Source of the DNA: Vibrio sagamiensis NBRC 104589
Lineage (GTDB): Bacteria > Pseudomonadota > Gammaproteobacteria > Enterobacterales > Vibrionaceae
Direction: 5' to 3'
DNA: 64,000 nucleotides
NCBI RefSeq assembly: GCF_007990935.1
Contig: NZ_BJXJ01000020.1
Span: 1-64,000, forward strand
Made by a program: the position numbers and the translations under genes. This document shows, piece by piece, positions 25,904-33,527 of the stretch; positions within the stretch are counted from its first letter, which is position 1; every line of letters begins with the position of its first letter. The notes under the pieces were generated by a model that had not been told where the DNA came from, did not search any database, and saw nothing but the letters and a program-made list of their open reading frames with translations.

Positions 25904-26437
25904 ATGTCGACTACGTCAATAACACCGTCAGAAGATGATTTTGACAGGCATTGGGACTTGCTATGGAATACTAGACTTGGTATTCGTTATCATATGCATT
26001 TACAGGCGGCATATACTCGACTAGGCAAATTTATTACTGCGTTTACATTGCTAATGAGTTCTGCCGCGTTTACAGCTGTATATCAGTCTCAATCAGCTCC
26101 CCCAGGTTTAGCGACATGGCTCATGTGTATAGCAGCTCTGCTACAGGTACTTGAACTGGTTGTTGACACAAAAGCTAAAGCTATCCTTCATTCTACGCTT
26201 AGACAAAAGTACTTGCAGCTCGAACTTTCTCTGTCAGGTCGTGATTATATCTTAGAGTCAGAGGAACTAAAGTTTAAAGAAAGCAGAATAACCATTGAAA
26301 TAGAAGAGCCTCCAGTAATCAAAGCATTGATGGATAAATGCCATAATGAACTCGTAGATATATATTATGAGAAGCCAGAAAAGCATAAAGCAACCTTAAC
26401 TTGGTGGGCGAAATTGAAGGCAGCTTTTTCTAGCTAG
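25904..26437 (+). CDS. SLATT-like two-helix membrane protein
   Basis: The 177-residue protein has an amphipathic N-terminus (DDFDRHWDLLWNTRLGIRYH), then two membrane segments (about 43-62, FITAFTLLMSSAAFTAVY, and 70-88, LATWLMCIAALLQVLELVV) joined by a short loop, and a helical cytoplasmic C-terminus. This is the layout of SLATT domains, which are thought to be pore-forming effectors in nucleotide-signalling and related conflict systems. No cyclase (CD-NTase) or SLOG gene is adjacent; the only partner is the 63-residue polar protein. A terminator follows. The SLATT reading is from layout and local motifs, not a search. Confidence 0.75.
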   Translation: MSTTSITPSEDDFDRHWDLLWNTRLGIRYHMHLQAAYTRLGKFITAFTLLMSSAAFTAVYQSQSAPPGLATWLMCIAALLQVLELVVDTKAKAILHSTLRQKYLQLELSLSGRDYILESEELKFKESRITIEIEEPPVIKALMDKCHNELVDIYYEKPEKHKATLTWWAKLKAAFSS

Positions 26438-26495
26438 CGAAATAACAACTAACAAGCATTTAAGGCATCAAGATACTTTTTCTAATCCAGTTTTG

Positions 26496-26527
26496 GCACG
26501 TTAGAATCCATACTCTAACGTGCTTTT
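26496..26527. terminator. Terminator after the SLATT-like gene
   Basis: GCACGTTAGA (26496-26505) and TCTAACGTGC (26514-26523) form a perfect 10-bp stem with an 8-nt loop, followed by TTTT. The stop codon of a short minus-strand frame in the duplicated segment lies inside the stem. Confidence 0.85.
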
Positions 26528-26602
26528 GTCCAACAGCTTCTTTAGTAGATCTTTTCGAGTATCACTCTCTAAAAATTGGCGACACAAACTCAGTGTCGCC
26601 AT
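26501..26602 (-). CDS. Short ORF in duplicated segment, copy A (33 residues)
   Basis: Minus-strand frame MATLSLCRQFLESDTRKDLL followed by KKLLDKSTLEYGF. It is clearly related to the frame in copy B at 28204-28326. Shared pattern: MAT-x-SL-x-x-QFLESD-x-x-x-DLL-x-KL. Its C-terminus is cut short inside a terminator. It may be a decayed copy. Confidence 0.4.
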   Translation of the reverse strand: MATLSLCRQFLESDTRKDLLKKLLDKSTLEYGF

Positions 26603-26668
26603 TTTATCGACTTTAACTTACTAAGCTGCTGATTTAAAAGGCTTGTATATATTATGAGTTAGATAACT
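26534..26668. repeat. Duplicated segment, copy A
   Basis: This segment aligns along its length with 28258-28402: CTTCT-x-x-AGTAGATCT, ATCACT-x-TCTAAAAATTGG, GTCGCCATTT, TTATCGACTTTAACTTACTA and further diverged sequence. The two copies flank the genes at 26852 and 28059. Confidence 0.8.
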
Positions 26669-26851
26669 ATATTCTTATTCAAAAAATGTGGCTGTTATTA
26701 ATATTGTCAAATTTTATACTAAGCCAATGCAACAGACAGTTCTGTCTATAGAAAGCACGTTTTGCCTAGATTTTCGAACCTTATAAATTTATAAATTCTG
26801 ATACTTATATCCGAACCCAACGGTTCACCCTTTAAGATAAGAGAAATATTA

Positions 26852-27241
26852 ATGAAAATTAAATTTTATTGGGAGTTTGAATTCTTCGATGAGCCATTCG
26901 CTCGTGGTATTAACGACACACCTGCTTTTAAAAACTGTGACCCATTAGTTGGTGTTTTAACGGATGATGGTGGATTGGGGTTTAAAGCAGTGATCGAAAG
27001 AGCCAAAGATGGAATTGAGGAAACTAAGAAAGTCATAGAAGGTCAACTTGAAAGGGGAGATATAACTAGTGAAACATTCTCCGCAGATATAGGCAGAGAG
27101 CTTACGGAACTTTACTTTAATTTTGATGATTCCTACAATCAATTTATTCCGACAACGATGTTTTTAACAATCCTTACAGAATGGTATGAGTTTATCAAAC
27201 TTCCTCCTGAAAAAGGTGTCACTAAAACAGTAGAAGTGTAA
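26852..27241 (+). CDS. Unknown acidic protein (129 residues)
   Basis: The protein is small, acidic and soluble, with an N-terminal aromatic strand (MKIKFYWEFEFFDEPFARGI) and a helical middle (VIERAKDGIEETKKVIEGQL). AAGATAAGAGAAA precedes ATG 26852. It stands alone, with a terminator after it, inside the third module of the island. Size and composition recall small immunity-type proteins, but no toxin is adjacent and I do not assign a family. Confidence 0.7.
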   Translation: MKIKFYWEFEFFDEPFARGINDTPAFKNCDPLVGVLTDDGGLGFKAVIERAKDGIEETKKVIEGQLERGDITSETFSADIGRELTELYFNFDDSYNQFIPTTMFLTILTEWYEFIKLPPEKGVTKTVEV

Positions 27242-27273
27242 GTGGTTTGCTGTAAAAATTAAAGATGTTATAG

Positions 27274-27298
27274 GGCGCTCATTTGGGCGCCTTAGTAT
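27274..27298 (+). terminator. Terminator-like hairpin after the 129-residue gene
   Basis: GGCGC (27274-27278) and GCGCC (27287-27291) pair around an 8-nt loop. The following sequence (TTAGTATAT) is only modestly T-rich. Confidence 0.6.
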
Positions 27299-27363
27299 AT
27301 AGTATTCCCGACAGACTTCGCTTACCTTTCAGCCTGCTTCCACTTCCTTCAGGAGCTTTACGA

Positions 27364-28059
27364 TTAGCTGATTTTTTGTGACTTTATAGGAAAATCTTGA
27401 TTGCGCCTGAGAAGCTTATTGAATGTTCTTTTTGTTTCAGCAAATTCTTTACTTACAAGCAGGTTTACATGTTGCTTAACTTCTTGTATCGAATGAGTAT
27501 TGAGTTTCTTATTTTTAATAATCTTATCAATATGTTGATCAAGTTGTTCATATGCCGATTTGCGCATTGCATCCCTTTCATTTTTATTCAAAGATTTCAT
27601 ACTCCCTTCCATTTGAGAAGTTAGGAAAGCATAAAGTGGTCCTGAATTCATTAAATTATCGACTTTCATGAAGCTTTTTAACTCTTCTTCAATATTATTC
27701 CTAGCTTTGCTTATTCTATCTTTAGCTTGAGTTTTATCAACTTTCTTAACTATTTCATCAGCTTTCTGGACTAAGTGTGAATTCACTTCAGAGGTTGCTC
27801 GGAAAATAACATGATTATAAAGAGTTTCATATTGTATATTACTCTCTTTTTTGGTGGGTTTCTCTGCTTCGACTAAAGTCATTTTTATGGCTTTATTGAT
27901 AATATATTGATTATGTACTTTCTTCACTGCTAAGTTGATTGCTGTAAATGGTGGTTTAATTTTTTTGTTAAAAACAGATCTAATGTTAAATGAAGTATTA
28001 GCACCTTCATATTGTTGGATGAGGTGGTTTGTTTTTGAAATGGGAAAGTTGCTTTTCAT
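27364..28059 (-). CDS. Unknown helical basic protein (231 residues)
   Basis: ATG at 28059 is chosen because GAAGG precedes it; the frame is open a further 48 bp upstream without a ribosome site. The protein lacks cysteine and membrane segments, is very rich in Lys, Asn, Gln and Ile, and after about residue 100 is almost entirely helical (QAKDRISKARNNIEEELKSF, MRKSAYEQLDQHIDKIIKNK). Such helical, AT-rich orphan genes are sometimes phage or secreted-effector proteins. No family is recognised. It is the only minus-strand protein gene of the island besides the integrase remnant. Confidence 0.7.
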   Translation of the reverse strand: MKSNFPISKTNHLIQQYEGANTSFNIRSVFNKKIKPPFTAINLAVKKVHNQYIINKAIKMTLVEAEKPTKKESNIQYETLYNHVIFRATSEVNSHLVQKADEIVKKVDKTQAKDRISKARNNIEEELKSFMKVDNLMNSGPLYAFLTSQMEGSMKSLNKNERDAMRKSAYEQLDQHIDKIIKNKKLNTHSIQEVKQHVNLLVSKEFAETKRTFNKLLRRNQDFPIKSQKIS

Positions 28060-28203
28060 AATGCCTTCAAAAATTATAATTTTTATCATTGTTGTTCTTT
28101 CAGTCATAAGATCAACTGATAATTTATGAAGTTTTATTACAGAAGGGGTTTCTGAGGTGCTGAACTCAAGGTCTCTTTCTTCATAATATGGTGCTGCCTT
28201 GCC

Positions 28204-28326
28204 TTACTTTGAGTTCCCCGTAAATAAATCAGTAAATTCATTGACATGGAATTCTATAAGCTTCTCCAGTAGATCTCTTTGCATATCACTTTCTAAAAAT
28301 TGGTGTAATAAACTCATTGTCGCCAT
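28204..28326 (-). CDS. Short ORF in duplicated segment, copy B (40 residues)
   Basis: Minus-strand frame MATMSLLHQFLESDMQRDLL then EKLIEFHVNEFTDLFTGNSK. It shares its first ~24 residues with the frame in copy A, and the 60 bp upstream are also conserved between copies. Conservation of a reading frame together with its 5' flank argues for a real small protein. It is short enough that neutral duplication is still possible. Confidence 0.45.
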   Translation of the reverse strand: MATMSLLHQFLESDMQRDLLEKLIEFHVNEFTDLFTGNSK

Positions 28327-28402
28327 TTATTCGTCGATTTATCGACTTTAACTTACTAAGCTACTGGTTTGAAAGATTTGTCTATGTTGTGAGTGAGGTA
28401 CT
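28258..28402. repeat. Duplicated segment, copy B
   Basis: Partner of 26534-26668. Copy B has an extra ~9 bp (TCGTCGATT) after the GTCGCCATTT core. Confidence 0.8.
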
Positions 28403-28500
28403 TTTTAACCGAATAAATTCAAATGGTGACAATTTAATTTCATAAAGTTAGAGGTTAATGCGTATACTAACTCAGTCCATGAAAAACAAAGTCAATTTAT

Positions 28501-29205
28501 ATGAATAATTACAGATTACACAGCTTTCTTCTTCTTAGCTCCTTGGCCTTGTCTGGGTGTAGCTCTATTGGCAGCCTTTTCTCTTCTGATTCTACTCATG
28601 ATGGGATAAAGAGTGTTAAAAGTGCAGATGCAGCATCGATAGCAACATGGGTGGATAACAGTATTCTTATGCCAGTTGGATTATCTGTCAAAGACGATAA
28701 TCCGCGTTACTTAACTGGCTCTGCTGATCTTAATCACGATGGAAGTGCGGAACATATTGTGCTGATGCAAGAGCCTTACTTCTGTGGTAGTGGTGGATGT
28801 GTGGCTTACATATTTGATAATGTAGGTCATGTGATCAACCGAATGACGATAACAAGAACACCGATACTGATTGCTGAAACTCGTTCAAATGGATGGCAAG
28901 ATTTTATTGTATGGAGTAACGGTGCTTATCGTAAGATGAGTTTTAATGGTCAATCTTATCCAAATAATCCATCAACACAACCAACGGTGATAAGAGAGAC
29001 TTCTGCTGCGATTGCAAATGTGATGGCGACAGAAGTTTACCAGCAAGATGGCTACGATATTATGCCATTGGATCAAACGATGCTTTGGACTCCGGATTAT
29101 GTCTATCACTTCACTTTTAAACACCATGGTGAGCCACAAAGTCTTTACCACGCAACTGTGAATATGAAAACCAATCATGTCGATATTGAATCGACGCCAA
29201 AGTAA
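28501..29205 (+). CDS. Exported lipoprotein of unknown function
   Basis: The 234-residue protein starts with a lipoprotein signal ending LALSGC20, so it should be lipidated and membrane-anchored. The mature part contains SADLNHDGSAEHIVLMQEP, a calcium-loop-like D-x-N-x-D-G motif as in FG-GAP-type repeats, then CGSGGCVAYIF and YDIMPLDQTMLWTPDYVYHF. It looks like a small surface or periplasmic beta protein. It follows the right end of the island and is closed by a shared terminator with the convergent fru operon. No named family is assigned. Confidence 0.85.
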   Translation: MNNYRLHSFLLLSSLALSGCSSIGSLFSSDSTHDGIKSVKSADAASIATWVDNSILMPVGLSVKDDNPRYLTGSADLNHDGSAEHIVLMQEPYFCGSGGCVAYIFDNVGHVINRMTITRTPILIAETRSNGWQDFIVWSNGAYRKMSFNGQSYPNNPSTQPTVIRETSAAIANVMATEVYQQDGYDIMPLDQTMLWTPDYVYHFTFKHHGEPQSLYHATVNMKTNHVDIESTPK

Positions 29206-29218
29206 TAACGCAAATGAA

Positions 29219-29245
29219 GAGGGGACTTGAAATCCCCTCGTTTTT
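29219..29245. terminator. Bidirectional terminator (lipoprotein / fru operon)
   Basis: GAGGGGA (29219-29225) and TCCCCTC (29233-29239) form a 7-bp stem with a 7-nt loop, followed by GTTTTTAG. It lies between two convergent genes. Confidence 0.85.
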
Positions 29246-29249
29246 AGTT

Positions 29250-30974
29250 TTACTTTTGGGCGCAGTTCACTAGCTTATTGTTAGACTTGATTTTTAATAA
29301 CCCGTACATTGCTCCAGTGGCTAAACTCCCAGCACTAATTGCTCCTAAATAGGGTAAAACTGGTGAGATTGCATTAGGGATTAATAAAACAAATAACCCA
29401 CCATGAGGGGCCATTAAGTTTACTCCAAATAACATAGATAGTGCTCCAGCGACTGCACTGCCTACCATACAAGCAGGAATAACTCTGAAAGGATCTTTGG
29501 CAGCAAAAGGGATCACGCCTTCAGAAATAAAACACAGCCCGAGTAAAAAAGACGCTTTGCCTGCTTCTCGCTCGCTTTTGTTGAAACAAGGTTTAGCAAG
29601 TTGCGTAGCAATACCCATTCCTACTGCGGGGACCATACCAGCCGCCATTATTGCCGCCATAGGAGCGTATGTTTGAGAAGCCAATAAACCCACACCAAAT
29701 GCATACGCAGTTTTATTAACTGGACCTCCTAAATCAAATCCCATCATTGCACCCAAGACAAGCCCAAGTAAAACAGCATTGCTTGAGCTCAGATTATCGA
29801 GAAAATGAGTTAATTCATTCATTAAACCGGCAATAGGATGGCCAATGATATAAATCATACTCAGGCCAGTAATGAGCGTTGCGACAAAAGGAATGATCAA
29901 CACAGGCTTCAGAGTATCTAAAACATACGGAAGTGATATTTTTTCAGCAAGGAATTTTGCGCTATAACCTGCGATAAAGCCAGCAGCGATACCTCCAAGG
30001 AAGCCAGCTCCTATTGAATGTGCTAGCATACCACCTACCATACCGGGGGCTAAGCCAGGTCTATCCGCGATGGAGTAAGCAATAAAACCGGCAAGTACTG
30101 GTATCATAAGTTCCAGAGCGGCATCACCACCGATCGTCATGAGGGCTGATGCCAGAGTGCCTTCTTGTTTAAACGCTTCAATTCCAAACATAAAAGATAG
30201 TGCGATTAAAATGCCACCCGCTACTACGACAGGGAGCATGTACGATACGCCTGTCATGAGATGTTTATTGATGCTTGCTTCTATCCTAGGAGATTTTGTA
30301 GAGCAATCTTCTGTATTAGAAGGCATATATATTTCTGCTTGTTTGAGAGCATTATTGACCTCGTCACTTGGGTTACTCAAGACAAGGTTGGTGGTGGTGA
30401 AATACAATTTTTTACCATGAAATCGAGTCAATGGGACATCAATATCTGCAGCAATGATGACGAGATCGGCTTGCTCGATTTCTTTTGGCAATAAGGTTTG
30501 CTTAGTACCAATAGAACCTCGTGTTTCTATTCGTATATGGTCGCCTCTACGTCTGCATTCTTCTTCTAGGGCTTCTGCCGTCATAAATGTGTTAGAAATC
30601 CCGGTTGGGCAAGAAGTGACCGCTACAATTTTTTTGCTGGTGGGAGTTGAGGTTGCTTCTAATAAAATTGCGGTATTAGCCACTGCCGTCTGTAGGAAAA
30701 AAGTCGCATCCTGTATAACAGAGCTAATCTCAGATTGATAAATTTGCTTGCCAACAAATCGAGAGGTATCAATAGCAACGTCAGAGGCAATGATCACTAC
30801 TTCAGCTTGTGCAATATCAGTCTCAGTCAAAATTTGTGGTTGAATGAGGTTTGTCTGACATTCGATTTTTACATGCCAACCTAATTTAGCGGCTGCTTGT
30901 TCTAGCAGGCCGGCTGCAAGTATGCTATTTGCTATCCCGCTTGGGCAAGCAGTAATGATCACAATGTTTTTCAT
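29250..30974 (-). CDS. fruA: PTS fructose transporter subunit IIB'BC
   Basis: The 574-residue membrane protein imports fructose and phosphorylates it to fructose-1-phosphate. Order: a IIB' domain (about 1-100, MKNIVIITACPSGIANS), the active IIB domain (about 105-205, AVTSCPTGISNTFMTAEALE with its phosphorylated Cys), then a IIC domain of about 350 residues with many membrane segments (MTGVSYMLPVVVAGGILIAL, MMGFDLGGPVNKTAYAFGVG). ATG 30974 is chosen because GAGGGAAT precedes it and the family begins there; the frame is open further up, overlapping fruK. It is the last gene of fruBKA. Confidence 0.97.
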   Translation of the reverse strand: MKNIVIITACPSGIANSILAAGLLEQAAAKLGWHVKIECQTNLIQPQILTETDIAQAEVVIIASDVAIDTSRFVGKQIYQSEISSVIQDATFFLQTAVANTAILLEATSTPTSKKIVAVTSCPTGISNTFMTAEALEEECRRRGDHIRIETRGSIGTKQTLLPKEIEQADLVIIAADIDVPLTRFHGKKLYFTTTNLVLSNPSDEVNNALKQAEIYMPSNTEDCSTKSPRIEASINKHLMTGVSYMLPVVVAGGILIALSFMFGIEAFKQEGTLASALMTIGGDAALELMIPVLAGFIAYSIADRPGLAPGMVGGMLAHSIGAGFLGGIAAGFIAGYSAKFLAEKISLPYVLDTLKPVLIIPFVATLITGLSMIYIIGHPIAGLMNELTHFLDNLSSSNAVLLGLVLGAMMGFDLGGPVNKTAYAFGVGLLASQTYAPMAAIMAAGMVPAVGMGIATQLAKPCFNKSEREAGKASFLLGLCFISEGVIPFAAKDPFRVIPACMVGSAVAGALSMLFGVNLMAPHGGLFVLLIPNAISPVLPYLGAISAGSLATGAMYGLLKIKSNNKLVNCAQK

Positions 30975-31008
30975 ATTCCCTCGTAGAAAGTCGCTTGTCT
31001 TAAATTTT

Positions 31009-31989
31009 TTAAAGTAGGTGATCTGCGGAGAGGTGACTAACTTGAGTTTGTTCAAGAATAAATTTAAGTTCATTTTGGGATGTGAATCCGACACCTATTT
31101 GCGTTACAGCCAGTGCAGAAAGAGCGGTCGCAAAACGTAACAGCTTGATGGGTTCCATGGATTGTATATGCCCCCAGCAGATTCCTGCGACTAAGGAATC
31201 CCCGGCTCCAACGGTACTTACTACTGGAATCACGGGAGGTTGAGCATAGAGATACTCGTCTTTAATACGCCATATCACTCCTAATGATCCCATCGAAACT
31301 ATAGTGTTTTTTATTCCAGTATGGCTTAGTTGATTTATTCCTTCTATACAGGCTTGTTTAGTGTCAAGCTCTCGACCTAAGTATTCCCCCAGCTCTTCAT
31401 GGTTTGGTTTGATCAGCCAAGGTGTCGCCTTAATGCCCTCTGCTAGAGCTGATTTACTGCTATCAAACATGACTTTCTTGCCATTTATGCCTAGATGTTC
31501 AATCCAGATTGCCAATTGTGTTGGGCATACTCCCGCAGGTAGGCTGCCCGAAAAAACAAAATAATCATGATTGGACATAAGTTGATATAAAGTGTTCTCA
31601 AATTGAGCAATAGAGTCTTTTGAAATTTGTAAACCAGGGAAATTAATTTCACTCACTTGCCCATTGTCTTCGACTAGCTTGACATTAATACGTGTGTCGC
31701 CAGCAACACGAATAAAGGCATCAGTGACATTCAATTGATTAAATAACTGTTCAAAAGGCTCTGTGTTATTTTGACCTAAAAAGCCTGTAACGGTAACTTC
31801 TGCTCCTAGCTGTGCGAGGACTTTGGCAACATTAATTCCTTTACCAGCTGCATGAAAATGACTTTCATTGATGATATTCACGTTGCCTACATTGAGAGTA
31901 TCCAAAGACCCAGTGAGATCTAACGCAGGGTTAAGAGTGACGGTGACGACTTTTTTAGTCGAAGTATTTGGTGTTGTTTGGCAAATCAT
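31009..31989 (-). CDS. fruK: 1-phosphofructokinase
   Basis: The 326-residue PfkB-family kinase phosphorylates fructose-1-phosphate to fructose-1,6-bisphosphate. Motifs: VTLNPALDLTGSL near the N-terminus, AAGKGINVAKVLAQLGAEVT, and the C-terminal VGAGDSLVAGICWG with the catalytic aspartate. Its ATG overlaps the fruB stop by 4 bp (ATGA), indicating translational coupling. FruA starts 34 bp after its stop. Length is slightly above the usual 310-315 because of an N-terminal extension. Confidence 0.97.
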   Translation of the reverse strand: MICQTTPNTSTKKVVTVTLNPALDLTGSLDTLNVGNVNIINESHFHAAGKGINVAKVLAQLGAEVTVTGFLGQNNTEPFEQLFNQLNVTDAFIRVAGDTRINVKLVEDNGQVSEINFPGLQISKDSIAQFENTLYQLMSNHDYFVFSGSLPAGVCPTQLAIWIEHLGINGKKVMFDSSKSALAEGIKATPWLIKPNHEELGEYLGRELDTKQACIEGINQLSHTGIKNTIVSMGSLGVIWRIKDEYLYAQPPVIPVVSTVGAGDSLVAGICWGHIQSMEPIKLLRFATALSALAVTQIGVGFTSQNELKFILEQTQVSHLSADHLL

Positions 31990-33176
31990 GGTGGTGTTCC
32001 TATTCGATCGGCAAGTCCTGAAGTCATAACTTTACCAATAGATTCGATCGCTTGTTCTGCATCTTGCCCATTTGCAATAAATGTAAGATGGTGTCCTTTT
32101 TTTACTCCGAGAGAAAGAACCTTGATCAAGCTTTTTGCGTTAACTGTTTTGCTATCGTTATTGAGGTTAGTAACGTGAATGATTGAGCGAAACTTACGAG
32201 CTTCTGCCACGAGCTTTGTGTCTGGCCGAGTATGCAGCCCGTGTTTGTTTTTTACGACAAAAGTTGCACTTCTGGAGTGATTCTTTTCTCTGGACAATGT
32301 TTTCTGGGAACAGAAAAGTGACAATAGTTGTTCATCATTTGCATTCAGCAGAAGCGAATGATTCTGTTCAAAAATAAGAGTAGAAATAACATCTAGAAAC
32401 TTCTTATGGTTACAACTGTTTGCAGCAAAGGCGATTAATGCTTTGACCGTTTGGTTTTTGTAGGTAAACGACTGTTGACTAGTAATCAATGCAAATCCTG
32501 TTTGTATGACATGCTTATTGGTGCCAATAATCCATATCCCTTTACCTAAAGGGGATGGTATTTGTGATGTCAATTCTGAGGTAAATATTGAGTCACCACA
32601 CCCTTTATTTTTTAGTAAGCCTGCTGCCGCTGCAATGAGCTCAACCATGTTGGTGGTAGGAAAATTTTTCTGAATTAGACTTTTATCAAATAGAATATCT
32701 CGTTGATTATTGCCTTGAAAAAGTTCAATCACGTCCTGTTTATTGCTTAAGGTTCGAATCTTTTGCTGAATAGCCTCGCTACCAAGCACTCTTGTAAGCT
32801 GCTTTAAAATATCTAAATGTTCATCAGAATTAGCGGTGATACCAATCACGATGTATACAGCATGACCATTATCCCATTCAACACCTTCTGGGTAGTGGTG
32901 TATGACGACAGAAGTTTCTTTTACTAGGTTTCTCGTAGAAAGGGTTCCGTGAGGTATAGCAATGCCTTTACCTAAATAGGTTGAACACTGAGCTTCACGT
33001 TTTAGCATGGCATTAATATAGAAAGATTCGACAGCCCCTTTGGAAACAAGAGAATGGCCGATCTGCTTTATTGCATCACATTTGTTTTCTGCATTTTGAT
33101 TAAGAAATATGTCACTTTCGTTTAATTTGAGCATGGAAATTTCAACGCCTAAAGGTTTTATTTTTTTTTTGCTCAT
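31986..33176 (-). CDS. fruB: PTS fructose subunit IIA/HPr fusion (FruB)
   Basis: The 396-residue cytoplasmic protein passes phosphate from enzyme I to FruA. The N-terminal EIIA domain has its active histidine in GIAIPH76GTLST. A middle linker domain follows. The C-terminal HPr-like domain carries GLH315TRPDTKLV, with the phosphorylated histidine. ATG 33176 opens the frame, but the family usually begins MLKL..., matching Met15 at 33134; neither start has a good ribosome site, and the extra N-terminus includes a run of A that could slip. First gene of fruBKA. Confidence 0.95.
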   Translation of the reverse strand: MSKKKIKPLGVEISMLKLNESDIFLNQNAENKCDAIKQIGHSLVSKGAVESFYINAMLKREAQCSTYLGKGIAIPHGTLSTRNLVKETSVVIHHYPEGVEWDNGHAVYIVIGITANSDEHLDILKQLTRVLGSEAIQQKIRTLSNKQDVIELFQGNNQRDILFDKSLIQKNFPTTNMVELIAAAAGLLKNKGCGDSIFTSELTSQIPSPLGKGIWIIGTNKHVIQTGFALITSQQSFTYKNQTVKALIAFAANSCNHKKFLDVISTLIFEQNHSLLLNANDEQLLSLFCSQKTLSREKNHSRSATFVVKNKHGLHTRPDTKLVAEARKFRSIIHVTNLNNDSKTVNAKSLIKVLSLGVKKGHHLTFIANGQDAEQAIESIGKVMTSGLADRIGTPP

Positions 33177-33527
33177 TAATAAGTCACTTTGACGGAGTCC
33201 GTTTCATTGATTGAGTCGTAGCAAGATAATTATGTCGTAAGAAAATTTCGTCATACAAACATCTCATCATAACAATTTTGCTTAACTAGCAATATTGTAC
33301 CTTAGTGATATTGTTTTTTGAGCTCAGTTAATATAGTTCAAGGAAGGCGTATATTGGATTTTTTATTTTTTAAATTCAATGCGTTAGATTATCAAAGTGT
33401 GGTTAGTTTGATAAACTACACATAATTCGGTTAAGTTGATGATATGAGATAAATTAAAAGATTTCTAGGTGAATAATAATTCCGTGTTTGTGTTCTAAAA
33501 TTGTTTTTATTATGTTAATAGTCATGT
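33177..33527. promoter_or_regulatory. Intergenic region upstream of fruBKA
   Basis: This 351-bp AT-rich gap separates fruB (minus strand) from the 3' end of the EEP-family gene. It must contain the fru promoter. I could not identify a full palindromic FruR/Cra operator; TCAATGAAACGG near 33200 is at most a half-site. Confidence 0.45.

Larger units (their letters stand above)
28060..28500. other. Right end of the island
   Basis: It holds a short minus-strand frame (28204-28326), duplicated segment copy B and att-like core copy 4. From about 28400 on it is the upstream region of the native lipoprotein gene. Confidence 0.5.
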
